From JBPBPI01 sp050954885 (lineage in GTDB: Bacteria > Pseudomonadota > Alphaproteobacteria > Caedimonadales > Caedimonadaceae): DNA of 49,942 nucleotides. Of this stretch, positions 24,646-33,799 are shown piece after piece. A model generated the notes under the pieces. It was not told the DNA's origin. It searched no databases and saw nothing but the letters and a program-made list of their open reading frames with translations. Position 1 is the first letter of the stretch. The number at the start of each line of letters is the position of its first letter. Position numbers and translations under genes: made by a program. The stretch spans positions 1 through 49,942 of the forward strand of contig JBPBPI010000103.1 of the NCBI GenBank assembly GCA_050954885.1, written 5' to 3'.

Positions 24646-25431
24646 TTATGTATGATCTTTTAGACCAAAAACAATATTTGTTGCGTAGGCAACATAAAGA
24701 GTACCTATAAAAAGTGTACATGTTAAACGAAGAGGATTTAAATCCGATGCAGGAGATATGTTTGCAATACATGCTGGAATCATTGTTATTGCAAGAGGTA
24801 AAAAAATCATTCCTGTCAACAAAGTGAGATAGCCAAGATCATAGACACGTTTATAGTGAATTTGAGTTTGAGAATCTTCTTTCAAATTTTCAATAGTCTC
24901 TGAAGACAATGTTAAAGATTGAGATGTATGTTTCTCAATATGACCATCTCGTAAAATAGATAGCCATCCCAAAGTTCCCAATAAAGTCATGTCAATAAGA
25001 GAGCACGATGCACGAGCTACTAAATCTAGTTGGCCTGTATAAAGAAAATCTGTGCAAAGAATACCTGTAATTGCCGAAGAAATTGTAAATCCAATTAATT
25101 TTTTGATAAAAAAAGATCCATATTGTTCTCGTAAATACTGTCCAATTGGTAGAATATCCATTTTTGATAAATTTTTTAAATCAATCTCTCTTTTTAAATT
25201 TATTGATGTTGGATCATCAATTGATCCATATTTTTCGGGTAAAAATTGTTTTATTTTTAAATTCTCTTCATATTCTGAATCACCTATGACGACGCTTGTA
25301 AGATTTTGGTTTAATGTTGAATAAAGAGTTTTTGAAGAATTAGAATCATCAATATCAACTTGAGAAGATTTTGAAAAAGGGGAAATAATTAGCATAAACC
25401 AAGCTATAAAAAAATAATGTATGAGTTTCAT
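24646..25431 (-). CDS. Exported or membrane protein of unknown family
   Basis: A 261-residue protein with an N-terminal signal peptide (LIHYFFIAWFMLIISPFSKSS, residues 3-23), a polar region to about residue 105, then two pairs of hydrophobic segments (about 110-130 and 140-160; 200-225 and 232-255). There is no recognised domain. AGAGG lies four bases before the ATG. Its overall plan (signal peptide, polar head, paired membrane helices) is shared with the unrelated-looking protein at 38058-38606. Membrane topology and role cannot be inferred. Confidence 0.6.
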   Translation of the reverse strand: MKLIHYFFIAWFMLIISPFSKSSQVDIDDSNSSKTLYSTLNQNLTSVVIGDSEYEENLKIKQFLPEKYGSIDDPTSINLKREIDLKNLSKMDILPIGQYLREQYGSFFIKKLIGFTISSAITGILCTDFLYTGQLDLVARASCSLIDMTLLGTLGWLSILRDGHIEKHTSQSLTLSSETIENLKEDSQTQIHYKRVYDLGYLTLLTGMIFLPLAITMIPACIANISPASDLNPLRLTCTLFIGTLYVAYATNIVFGLKDHT

Positions 25432-25547
25432 TGGACCTCTATTCCTGTTTTTATAATTTTTATAAGAAATACATAAATAATATTATTTATCAATAAAATT
25501 TTAAAGCTTGTGTTTACGCATTAAAATCGGTAAAAAGGATTTTTGCA

Positions 25548-25578
25548 ACGCCAGTCAGCGAGTTTCGCCCACTGGCGT
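25548..25578 (+). promoter_or_regulatory. Hairpin in the ffh leader
   Basis: ACGCCAGT (25548-25555) and ACTGGCGT (25571-25578) are perfect inverse complements. Inside them GCG (25558-25560) pairs with CGC (25566-25568), leaving a five-base loop and a 2x2 internal loop. It lies 28 bases before the ffh ATG. No T tract follows, so it is not a classical terminator; translational control or mRNA stability are possible. Confidence 0.55.
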
Positions 25579-25606
25579 ATTTGTCGTGAACTTTCAGGAA
25601 GTTTTT

Positions 25607-26956
25607 ATGTTTTCAAATCTGGGCAATCGACTGGGTGATATTTTTGATAAACTTCGCAAGCGCGGTGCGCTCAGTGAAGTTGATGTCGAACAAGCCTTAA
25701 GAGAAGTACAAAAGGCTTTGCTTGAAGCCGATGTTGCGTTGCCTGTGGTTAAAGAATTTATCAAAGCAGTCAAAGAAAAAGCCATCGGTCAGGAAGTCTT
25801 AAGAAGCATTACACCCGGTCAAATGGTGGTCAAAATTGTTCATGACCAATTGATTCAAACCTTGGGCCAAGAGAGCGTTGACATTAATCTAGCCGCGTCC
25901 CCCGTGGCTGTTGTAATGTTGGTTGGTCTTCAAGGTTCCGGTAAAACCACTTCTTGTGCCAAAATTGCCCGCTTTATTTCCCTTAAAAAACGCAAAAAAG
26001 TGATGATGGCATCTGTCGACGTTTATCGTCCAGCGGCTCAAGCTCAATTAGAAATTCTAGGCAAGCAAGCGGGTGTCGACACCTTGCCGATTGTTCAAGA
26101 TCAACAACCTCTAGATATTGTTAAACGGGCGCATGAGGCGGCCCGCCTTCAAGGCTATGATGTGTTGATGATTGACACAGCAGGACGTCTTCATATCGAT
26201 GACACGTTGATGGCTGAGCTTCAAAATCTACGCGCATTTTTAAATCCCACCGAAGTTTTATTTGTGGCCGATTCCATGACTGGTCAAGATGCGGTGCATA
26301 CAGCAAAAGCTTTTCAGGATCAGATAAGACTGACAGGTGTGGTTCTCACACGTGTGGATGGTGATGCTCGCGGGGGAGCCGCCTTATCAATTCGTCAGAT
26401 AACTGGTTGTCCCATTAAATTTGTGGGTGTGGGTGAGCGTATTGAACAGCTTGAAGAGTTTCATCCAGACCGTATTGCCAGCCGTATTTTGGACATGGGA
26501 GATGTCCTGAGTTTAGTTGAAAAAGCTGTTGAGACCATTGATCAAGAAGAATCTTTAAAGCTTGCTCAAAAAATGGCCAAAAGCCAGTTCGATATGGAAG
26601 ATTTGGCCCAACAATTGCGTCAGATTTCAAAGATGGGTGGCCTTGGTGGCCTTATGGGGATGCTGCCGGGTATTAATAAAATTAAAAACCAAATTCAACA
26701 AGCCGGGATTGATGAAAAGATGATTGCCCGTCAATTGGCAATCATTGGATCCATGACTTTAAAAGAGCGCAGGAATCCCAAAATATTAAATGGTTCTTGT
26801 CGCAAACGTATTGCCATGGGGGCAGGAGTTGATGTTCCTGATGTGAACCGTTTGATGAAACAGTACAACGATATGTGTGACATGATGAAACGCATGAACA
26901 AACTAGGCCAAAAAGGTTTTAAGCGACAAGGATTGCGTGGGCTTTTTGGTCGGTAA
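25607..26956 (+). CDS. ffh: Signal recognition particle protein Ffh
   Basis: GTPase that binds signal sequences and 4.5S RNA for cotranslational targeting to the membrane. 449 residues: N domain (MFSNLGNRLGDIFDKL...), G domain with Walker A GLQGSGKTTS (107-116), DVYRPAAQAQLE, the IDTAGRLHID switch, TRVDGDARGGAALS, and M domain with GMLPGINKI and RIAMGAGVDVPDVNRLMKQ. The ATG at 25607 has AGGAAG five bases upstream; the open frame upstream (from 25508) contains the leader hairpin and is not protein-like. rpsP follows after 26 bases. The 4.5S RNA gene was not seen. Confidence 0.97.
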   Translation: MFSNLGNRLGDIFDKLRKRGALSEVDVEQALREVQKALLEADVALPVVKEFIKAVKEKAIGQEVLRSITPGQMVVKIVHDQLIQTLGQESVDINLAASPVAVVMLVGLQGSGKTTSCAKIARFISLKKRKKVMMASVDVYRPAAQAQLEILGKQAGVDTLPIVQDQQPLDIVKRAHEAARLQGYDVLMIDTAGRLHIDDTLMAELQNLRAFLNPTEVLFVADSMTGQDAVHTAKAFQDQIRLTGVVLTRVDGDARGGAALSIRQITGCPIKFVGVGERIEQLEEFHPDRIASRILDMGDVLSLVEKAVETIDQEESLKLAQKMAKSQFDMEDLAQQLRQISKMGGLGGLMGMLPGINKIKNQIQQAGIDEKMIARQLAIIGSMTLKERRNPKILNGSCRKRIAMGAGVDVPDVNRLMKQYNDMCDMMKRMNKLGQKGFKRQGLRGLFGR

Positions 26957-26982
26957 ATGAAACAAAAATAGGAGCATATATA

Positions 26983-27447
26983 ATGGCATTAAAAATTCGT
27001 CTTGCACGCGGTGGCGCAAAAAAACGTCCATATTACAGTTTGGTTGTGGCCGATTGCCGCAGCCCAAGAGATGGTCGGTTTATTGAAAAAGTGGGAACAC
27101 ACAATCCGATGGTGCCGCACGATCACGCGGAACGTCTGGTATTGAAAGAAGATCGTATCAAGTATTGGCTTGGTGTTGGTGCACAACCTACCGATCGTTT
27201 GGCTAAATTTTTTGGACAACGTGATTTAATGGCGATGCCTGTAGCACGTCAAAATCTTCAAAAAGCACAGCCAAAGAAGAAAGCCCAAGATCGCATGAAG
27301 GCAGATGCTGCCAAACAAGAAGCTTTGAAAAAAGAAGCTGATGCTCAAAAGCAAGCTCTTGAAGAAGCTAAAAATGCAGCTGATACTGCTTCAGTAGAAG
27401 CATCAGCTTCTGATAATGCGGCAACTGCAGACACTAGTGCAGAATAA
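26983..27447 (+). CDS. rpsP: 30S ribosomal protein S16
   Basis: Small-subunit protein, 154 residues. The S16 core is in the first 85 residues (MALKIRLARGGAKKRPYYSLV, then RDGRFIEKVGTHNPM and RIKYWLGVGAQPTD). The C-terminal 70 residues are an Ala/Lys/Glu-rich extension, longer than in most bacteria but common in alphaproteobacteria. AGGAG precedes the ATG. In many relatives rimM, trmD and rplS follow directly; here a strong terminator follows instead and those genes lie 13 kb away. Confidence 0.96.
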   Translation: MALKIRLARGGAKKRPYYSLVVADCRSPRDGRFIEKVGTHNPMVPHDHAERLVLKEDRIKYWLGVGAQPTDRLAKFFGQRDLMAMPVARQNLQKAQPKKKAQDRMKADAAKQEALKKEADAQKQALEEAKNAADTASVEASASDNAATADTSAE

Positions 27448-27466
27448 GTCATAAATTGTAAAATAG

Positions 27467-27498
27467 ATGCAGGAGATATAATCTCTTGCATTTTTTTT
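27467..27498 (+). terminator. Rho-independent terminator after rpsP
   Basis: ATGCAGGAGAT (27467-27477) pairs with ATCTCTTGCAT (27481-27491) through 11 positions with one G-U, a three-base loop, and eight T follow (27491-27498). Strong intrinsic terminator for ffh-rpsP. The following 270 bases to the next gene are very AT-rich with no further gene seen. Confidence 0.88.
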
Positions 27499-27771
27499 GT
27501 TTAAAAATTTAAATTTTGATGTTTGCAAAATGACTCCTGTCAAAATTTTAGAGAATGCCTTCCTTCAAAAAAAGTTTATTTTAATACATATTATATATAT
27601 AAAAATTGACTATAAAAACTTTGATTTTTAAAAATTTCTTACATAATTATCATATTATTAATTCAAAAATAGAATATTTTTGCCAAAAAAGAGCTTAAAT
27701 TGACAATATGTTATCAATTAGCTTGATTTATATATGTCCCCATGTCATTAGACAATAAGGCGTATAAAATT

Positions 27772-30378
27772 ATGGTTAATATAATGTTTTTAAATGGAAA
27801 ATTTATACTAAAAATAGTTTGTTTAATTAATCTTTTCTCTTTTCATGCTTATTCAAAATTAGAAACTCATCAATTGTTATCGACAAAGCAGATCGCAAAT
27901 GAAAAATTTTCTTTTCAAGAAGCATCATTAAAAGATAAATATAGTCAAAAAATTATCAAAGAAAATCAAAAACTAAAAATTCAAAACCAAAAGCTTGTTA
28001 GAGAAAGAAATTTTTACATCAAAAAAGCTAATTTATATGGTGAGATCGTAAAAAAATTACAAAATAATGTAAAAATATATGACAATAGAATTCATATCAG
28101 TGACTCTCAAAATTCTCAAAATTCTCATGATGAAGGACATTCATCTTCGATCTCTACAGATTATAGCCGCAAAACCAAAGATAAAGCCAGATTAGGAGAA
28201 TTAAAAGAAAAAATTTATATTAAGACAGAATCAGATAAAAATGGCTATATTAGATATCTGGAAAGTAAATTAGAACTAGCAAATAACAAAATTCAATCTT
28301 TACAAAATAAATCTTATCAAGAAAAACCTTCTAATGCAGATATTTCAGAAAATATATCTCAAGAACAGAAAAAATCTATAGAAGAAACTCCACTAATTCA
28401 AGTAAAAGAGACCATCACAAAAGATATACAGCTGCAGAAATCACAACAAAAAATTAAAAAATTAAAAGCTGAACTAAAATTGAGCGATGATGTTATCTCA
28501 AAAAATAAAAATGAGTGTTCGAATTTAATATCATCCCTTTTAAAAGATGAACCTAAGGATAAAGAACTGATTGAAGAAAAAACAGAAATATCTGATCCAA
28601 AAATAATACCTAAAGAATCAAATGATACAGATAATAAAATATTAAATAAAGAATTAGAAAATAGAGAAAAAACAGTTCAAGAACTGATATCGCAAATAGA
28701 AAAGATAAATAGTGATAATAATTTAGAACTAGAAATAGATCAAAGAGAAGATAGAATTCTTGAATTAGAAACAGACATACAAAAATTGAACGATTTAAAT
28801 TGTGAAAATGATGAATTGAAAAATAAAAAAATAGAAGAAAAGAAAATAATAATTACTGACTTAAGAACACAAATAGAAAAATTAAGAAGTGAAGAAATTG
28901 AAACTAGAGATAGAGAAATAGAAGAGAAAAAATCTTTGATATCTGAATTAAGAGAAAAAATAGATGAATTAACCAACATTGACGACGAAGCCAAAAATAG
29001 AGAAATAGAGGCCAAAAAATCTAGAATAATTGATTTAGAGGCAGAAGTTTCCAAGCTACGCAGTGGAGAAGAGTTAGTAGAATACAAACAAACAATAGAT
29101 GCGCTTGAAACACAAATTGCCAAAACATTAGGATTAGATACCGAAGTTACGGAAGGTCAAACCAAGGTTTGGATACCACCTAGTTCAGATGATTGGATTC
29201 ATAATGATCAATTAAAACCTCAACCAGTTGTTTCCGAAGGACCTCTTAAGATTTCTCTAAGATCCTTAAAAGAGGCTTATGATGAAATTAAAATTTCTTT
29301 AACTGGGTTAACTAAATTGAACTTATCTTCTTTAGAAGAATTAGATGTTGAGGATGTAGAGACATTTAAAGCTGTAAAAATGAATGCTGCTCGAATTAGA
29401 GGTGTAAGACCTCCTGCAGTACAAGAATGTAAAAGATTATTTGAAGAAGCTATGAGAATTTATGATGAATTCTTAGAGCAAAAAAAACAGGAAATACCCG
29501 GACTTGTAGAATATACAAATGTACAAAATACTTTAGATTTAATATTTAATGAAATTCCTTATGATGATTTTACTGCAATGATGCAAGAATTTGATCTTCG
29601 TAAAAAAAACTTTATTGAAATTTCTAAAAATAAAATAAACAATTTACCAGATGGTGCAACAAAAAATTCTTGTATAAAAATCTTAAATTTTTTAGAGCTA
29701 GAACGGAATAGTTATACTTTTTCTAATTTTCTCACAAAATGTACAAGTGTTCCTAGTGCTGAAGATAGGAATTATAACAATTCTCTCTTTGTTTTAATTA
29801 ATCAACATGCAAGTTTAGGAAAAGAGTTTCAAGATCTTGAATTGAAAACTATAATTGGCAGAAACAACATAAAACATGGGTTAGAAGAAGAAAATCCATT
29901 TAAAGTTTTTGGGAAAAAATTTAAAAGCAGACCATCTGATTATCCTGATTTAAATGAAAATTTAATAGATCTTTCTGAAAAAATGTACATGATAAAATAT
30001 TTAAACACACGTTGGAAAAATCTGCAAAATACACTTTTCAGTGAAGATTTACATACAGCAATTAAAAACTGTAATTTAAAAAATGTTGACTCTAAACTTC
30101 TTATAGATTCAGACATTAAAAAAATATTTCATAGCATAATGCAAAGTGATTTTTTTGAAACATCTTCTGCTTTGACAAATGCAAGCTACCTCAAAGATTT
30201 AGATGAAAAATTAAATCCTGCTCTTTCTTACGAAAATATTAAAATTTGGCAAACAAGTACAAGACCGTCTTTAAGAGAAGATTTAATTGAAATATATACA
30301 ACATATAAGGGAATTATAAATTTTGCTATTTTTAAAAATAGTAAAAATCCTAAAATTAAAGAGTTTCATGAAGATTAA
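27772..30378 (+). CDS. Exported long coiled-coil protein, unknown
   Basis: About 868 residues. A signal peptide (MVNIMFLNGKFILKIVCLIN..., cleavage near AYS) leads to a mostly coiled-coil protein up to about residue 465, then a globular helical part to the end. The coiled coil contains tandem repeats of 28-29 residues (four heptads each), clearest as KIEEKKIIITDLRTQIEKL, REIEEKKSLISELREKIDEL and REIEAKKSRIIDLEAEVSKL, with two weaker copies before and one after. The C-terminal part has no recognised domain. The ATG at 27772 has AAGG 11 bases upstream; ATGs at 27742 and 27784 are alternatives. A very low-GC gene in the block that separates rpsP from rimM. Surface fibre or secreted host-interaction protein is a guess. 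Confidence 0.7.
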   Translation: MVNIMFLNGKFILKIVCLINLFSFHAYSKLETHQLLSTKQIANEKFSFQEASLKDKYSQKIIKENQKLKIQNQKLVRERNFYIKKANLYGEIVKKLQNNVKIYDNRIHISDSQNSQNSHDEGHSSSISTDYSRKTKDKARLGELKEKIYIKTESDKNGYIRYLESKLELANNKIQSLQNKSYQEKPSNADISENISQEQKKSIEETPLIQVKETITKDIQLQKSQQKIKKLKAELKLSDDVISKNKNECSNLISSLLKDEPKDKELIEEKTEISDPKIIPKESNDTDNKILNKELENREKTVQELISQIEKINSDNNLELEIDQREDRILELETDIQKLNDLNCENDELKNKKIEEKKIIITDLRTQIEKLRSEEIETRDREIEEKKSLISELREKIDELTNIDDEAKNREIEAKKSRIIDLEAEVSKLRSGEELVEYKQTIDALETQIAKTLGLDTEVTEGQTKVWIPPSSDDWIHNDQLKPQPVVSEGPLKISLRSLKEAYDEIKISLTGLTKLNLSSLEELDVEDVETFKAVKMNAARIRGVRPPAVQECKRLFEEAMRIYDEFLEQKKQEIPGLVEYTNVQNTLDLIFNEIPYDDFTAMMQEFDLRKKNFIEISKNKINNLPDGATKNSCIKILNFLELERNSYTFSNFLTKCTSVPSAEDRNYNNSLFVLINQHASLGKEFQDLELKTIIGRNNIKHGLEEENPFKVFGKKFKSRPSDYPDLNENLIDLSEKMYMIKYLNTRWKNLQNTLFSEDLHTAIKNCNLKNVDSKLLIDSDIKKIFHSIMQSDFFETSSALTNASYLKDLDEKLNPALSYENIKIWQTSTRPSLREDLIEIYTTYKGIINFAIFKNSKNPKIKEFHED

Positions 30379-30407
30379 AAAATACCGATTGTCATAAGGA
30401 TAAAGAC

Positions 30408-30455
30408 TTATAATAACTAAATTTGTAAAAAATTTAGTTATTATAAATTATTTTT
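30408..30455 (+). terminator. Long AT stem terminator after coiled-coil gene
   Basis: TTATAATAACTAAATTT (30408-30424) and AAATTTAGTTATTATAA (30430-30446) form a perfect 17-base stem with a five-base loop, followed by ATTATTTTT. It has no G-C clamp but its length and position, between convergent genes, support termination of the plus-strand gene. Confidence 0.65.
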
Positions 30456-30609
30456 GATATTAAAATTGTTGTGAACTTATAATACTTTATATATTTTAAA
30501 TCTTCTTTCCAAAATATATTTTTTTGAATTATGTATTTAAAATAAAGAGGCCAAGTAATTTAATCTCTTTACTTGTTTTTTAAGTTTTAACTGTTTCACA
30601 ATTTTCAAA

Positions 30610-32850
30610 TTAAAATCGATTATTTCTCGGAAATCCGGTGGGTGGTAATTTCCCCATCTGTGCGCGTGTACCGGTCCAGGGTCTGATATCTTTTTCAACA
30701 CGCATGCGTTCTCCGGACCGCCAACTTAAACCCTCTGCGCCTGCAAAAATTTTAATATCAGATAAATGACTGTCTTTGTAACGTTGTAAAATTACCCCAC
30801 GTCCACGTGTCAGTTCAGGGATTTCATCCAATTTAAAAATCAGCATTTTTCGGTGTGTGCCAATGATCGCCACTGTATCGCCCACGGCTGGCATACAAAT
30901 AAGAGCCTTTTGTCCAGTGGCCAAGTTTAAAATTTGTTTGCCGGATCGGGTTTGAGCGGTTAGATCTGATCCTTTGATTAAAAAACCGTATCCATTTTGT
31001 GATGCCACCAAATATTGTTGGTTCATGTGTTCAGATTTTAAAATAAAAAGAGACAAAATATCTTCATCATTAGGCAAATCAACCATTAAGCGAAGGGGCT
31101 CGCCATGACCGCGTCCCCCCGGAAGTTTATCAACGCCCACTGTATACATACGTCCATTGGTGGCCCAAATCATCAATTTATCAGTGGTTTCTCCCAAGAG
31201 TATAAAACGCTCGGTGTCCCCTTCTTTATATTTTAAATCACTTGTTTCACTAGTGTGACCTTTGAGAGTACGAATCCAACCCTTTTCAGAACAAACAATG
31301 GTAACAGGTTCCCGTTCAATCATGGCGTCCAATGGAATTTCTTCGCGTTCAGTCAATGCCAAAAAGCTGCTGCGACGCTTGCCAAAGACAGTGGTTGGCC
31401 CAAAATTCTTTTTTATCTTTTTAATTTCTTCTGTGATTTTCTGCCACTGTTGCCCCTCTTGTGCCAATAGTAAAATAAGCTGATTTTTTTCATCTGCAAG
31501 TTTTTGTAACTCTTCTAAAATCTGAATCTCTTCTAACTTGCGCAATGCCCGCAAGCGCATGTTTAAAATAGCTTCTGCTTGAACTTCTGTTAATTTCCAG
31601 CGTGCGATCATCTTAACTTTAGGATCATCTTCTTCACGAATCAGTTTAATGACATCGTCTAAATTGAGATAGGCAATGCGATAGCCTTCAAGTACCTCAA
31701 GCCGGTGGTCAATTTGAGTGAGGCGATGTTGTGCGCGTCGGCAAAGCACTTCTTTTCGGTGAGATAAAAAGGCCTGTAATACCTCTCTTAATGACATAAC
31801 TTTGGGAAAACGTCCTTGGTCTAAAACATTCATATTGACACTAAAACGAGTGTCTAAATCTGACAAACGAAACAATGTTTCCATCAAAATATCAGCTTCA
31901 ACCGTGCGGTTCCGAGGTGTTAAAACAATACGGACATCGGTCGTGGATTCGTCCCGAATATCAGTAAGCAAAGGGATCTTTTTATCTAAAATTAGATCAG
32001 CAATTTTTTCAATGAGACGTGATTTTTGAATTTGATAAGGAATTTCGGTAATGACAATTTGATACAGACCAGCTTTAAGATCTTCAACTTCATAACGCGC
32101 CCGCATGCGAATACTACCGCGACCCGTTTCGTAGGTTTTTCGCAGACTCGCCGCATCTTCAACAATAATGCCACCGGTGGGAAAATCAGGCCCCGGTAGA
32201 AGAGACATAAGCTGAGCCACATCACATAGAGGATGGCGAATGAGATGCAATAATGCATCGCAAATCTCTCCTACATTATGAGGGGGAATATTGGTAGCCA
32301 TACCGACCGCAATACCCATTGAACCATTGGCCAGAAGATTGGGAAAAGCCGCCGGCAAGACCTTGGGTTCAAAGGTTTCATTGTTGTAAGATTCCTGATA
32401 ATCAACTGCTTGTTCGTCAATTCCCTCAAGCATTGCAGCCGCAGATAAAGTCAATCGAGCTTCGGTATACCGCATAGCGGCCGCATTATCGCCATCAATA
32501 CTGCCAAAATTGCCTTGACCGTCAACCAAAGGGTATCGTGTGGAAAAATCTTGTGCCAACCTTACCATGGCTTCATAAATAGGGTCGTTGCCATGAGGGT
32601 GATATTTCATCATCACGTAACCCACGGAACTTGCCGATTTTTTATAACTTTTGTCGTATGTATTGCCTGATTCTTTCATGGCGTAGAGAATGCGACGCTG
32701 TACAGGTTTAAGACCGTCGCGAACATCAGGCAATGAACGTGATGTGATGGTGGATAAGGCATAGCTCAGGTAACGTGTACTGAGGGCTTCTTCTAAGGAA
32801 GTATCTCGAACAGTCCCTTGAGAGGAAAGAGAAACTATTTTTCGGCTCAT
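30610..32850 (-). CDS. parC: DNA topoisomerase IV subunit A
   Basis: Decatenates daughter chromosomes together with ParE. 746 residues, shorter than GyrA and without its spiral GyrA-box (Q-R-R-G-G-K-G), so ParC rather than GyrA. The catalytic Tyr128 is in AAAMRYTEARL, and the breakage-reunion core runs to about residue 480, followed by a degenerate beta-pinwheel C-terminal domain (GHTSETSDLKYKEGD, GRGVILQRYKD). At the quinolone-binding helix the sequence is HPHGNDPIYE, with Asn88-Asp89 where E. coli ParC has Asp79-Ser80; Glu93 matches Glu84. recO lies 17 bases upstream on the same strand. Confidence 0.93.
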   Translation of the reverse strand: MSRKIVSLSSQGTVRDTSLEEALSTRYLSYALSTITSRSLPDVRDGLKPVQRRILYAMKESGNTYDKSYKKSASSVGYVMMKYHPHGNDPIYEAMVRLAQDFSTRYPLVDGQGNFGSIDGDNAAAMRYTEARLTLSAAAMLEGIDEQAVDYQESYNNETFEPKVLPAAFPNLLANGSMGIAVGMATNIPPHNVGEICDALLHLIRHPLCDVAQLMSLLPGPDFPTGGIIVEDAASLRKTYETGRGSIRMRARYEVEDLKAGLYQIVITEIPYQIQKSRLIEKIADLILDKKIPLLTDIRDESTTDVRIVLTPRNRTVEADILMETLFRLSDLDTRFSVNMNVLDQGRFPKVMSLREVLQAFLSHRKEVLCRRAQHRLTQIDHRLEVLEGYRIAYLNLDDVIKLIREEDDPKVKMIARWKLTEVQAEAILNMRLRALRKLEEIQILEELQKLADEKNQLILLLAQEGQQWQKITEEIKKIKKNFGPTTVFGKRRSSFLALTEREEIPLDAMIEREPVTIVCSEKGWIRTLKGHTSETSDLKYKEGDTERFILLGETTDKLMIWATNGRMYTVGVDKLPGGRGHGEPLRLMVDLPNDEDILSLFILKSEHMNQQYLVASQNGYGFLIKGSDLTAQTRSGKQILNLATGQKALICMPAVGDTVAIIGTHRKMLIFKLDEIPELTRGRGVILQRYKDSHLSDIKIFAGAEGLSWRSGERMRVEKDIRPWTGTRAQMGKLPPTGFPRNNRF

Positions 32851-32867
32851 GAATTTTTTACCATAAT

Positions 32868-33590
32868 TTATTGGCGTTTTAATATATCTTTAAATCGATG
32901 ACGGGCGTCTGGCATATTTAAATGATGAACACTTAAAATAAAGCGTTCTAAGAAATTTTCCATCATTTCTAAAGCATTTAAAATATCCTTTTCATCGCGT
33001 ATTATGGATTGGTCAAAATTGTGTGTCAAAAAAGGGGGTAATGTCAAGAGTTTATCATGATAAGGTTTGCCTGCTTCTCGAGAAACCGCTCGTCCTGATC
33101 GAGGAGAGACATAAATTAAATCTTCTGTTGATCCTGTTGACGCACATTGGCTGAAATCTAGTTTTACACCTGCATTGGCCAAAAGAATGCGCTCAAGATT
33201 CATATAAGCATCGGGCCAAAGATTTGTGCCAAGAGCATAAATAAAATTTTCAAAAGACAAATAAATATCTTCATGAGGTTCGCGTTCAGGCATCAAAATT
33301 TCAATGAGGGCACAAGCAGAATTTAAAGCAGCAAGCCGCAGACGATTGTCAAGTACATCCGCAAGAGAGCTATAGATAACATCACTCGTCCAGTAGCCCA
33401 AATGTTCTTCAAGACGCGCATTCCAACGTACAGTCATTTTACATCCTGGTTGAAAGAATAAGGTTGTCTTGGGATTTTGCCGCAAGATGCCCAAATGCCG
33501 ACCATGCTGCTTTGTTAAAACAGACGCAATCAAACGACTTTCGCCATGGCGTTTTGTGTTAATGACAATACCTTCATCGGACCAATGCAC
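32868..33590 (-). CDS. recO: DNA repair protein RecO
   Basis: Mediator that loads RecA on SSB-coated single strands in the RecFOR pathway. 240 residues with the N-terminal OB-fold (WSDEGIVINTKRHGESRLIASVLTK, GRHLGILR) and a helical C-terminal domain (ALNSACALIEILMPEREPHEDIYLSFENFI). The four-Cys zinc site of some RecO proteins is not present. Followed by parC after 17 bases. The AAAAGGCAC-type promoter lies about 55 bases upstream. In many alphaproteobacteria recO and parC are neighbours as here. Confidence 0.9.
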   Translation of the reverse strand: MHWSDEGIVINTKRHGESRLIASVLTKQHGRHLGILRQNPKTTLFFQPGCKMTVRWNARLEEHLGYWTSDVIYSSLADVLDNRLRLAALNSACALIEILMPEREPHEDIYLSFENFIYALGTNLWPDAYMNLERILLANAGVKLDFSQCASTGSTEDLIYVSPRSGRAVSREAGKPYHDKLLTLPPFLTHNFDQSIIRDEKDILNALEMMENFLERFILSVHHLNMPDARHRFKDILKRQ

Positions 33591-33641
33591 AGCAAGACTT
33601 TCTTTGAAACCTTAATCTATCCAAGAAAAACAGGGAAGTAA

Positions 33642-33679
33642 AGTATAGCATGTGCCTTTTAAAATAATGATGTATTCAT
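33642..33679 (-). promoter_or_regulatory. Candidate promoter of recO with AAAAGGCACATGC element
   Basis: On the minus strand, ATGAATACATCAT (33679-33667, ATGA-N5-TCAT dyad), six bases, AAAAGGCACATGC, then TATACT (33647-33642) with TGC making an extended -10. A -35 at 17-base spacing would be TCATTA. The same arrangement and spacing as at bamE. Confidence 0.55.
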
Positions 33680-33799
33680 GTTATTTTTATGGCTCAATTT
33701 TTGAGAATTTAAAATTAAAAAGTTCGCTCAGATTTTTATTATTTTGCAGTTAATTAAAAATTCAGTTAACATTTCAAGGTTTTGATTAAAGGATGATAA

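Noticed and set aside
24646..25431. Homology between the two membrane proteins at 24646 and 38058
   Set aside because: They share a layout only; no aligned sequence identity was visible by eye.
25508..25606. Upstream extension of Ffh by 33 residues
   Set aside because: The extension is not conserved in type and runs through the leader hairpin; AGGAAG precedes the ATG at 25607.
27499..27771. Possible gene or promoter in the AT-rich gap before the coiled-coil gene
   Set aside because: No open frame with protein-like content and no -35/-10 pair with proper spacing; TTGACA near 27700 lacks a matching -10.
28600..29120. Repeated segments in the coiled-coil gene as a CRISPR-like array
   Set aside because: The repetition is at protein level (28-29 residues, heptads), DNA copies differ, and there are no equal-length spacers or cas genes.
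28740..29123. Minus-strand open frame opposite the coiled-coil gene
   Set aside because: Its Ser/Leu/Phe-rich translation is the complement of Glu/Lys/Ile-rich coiled-coil codons; no ribosome binding site.
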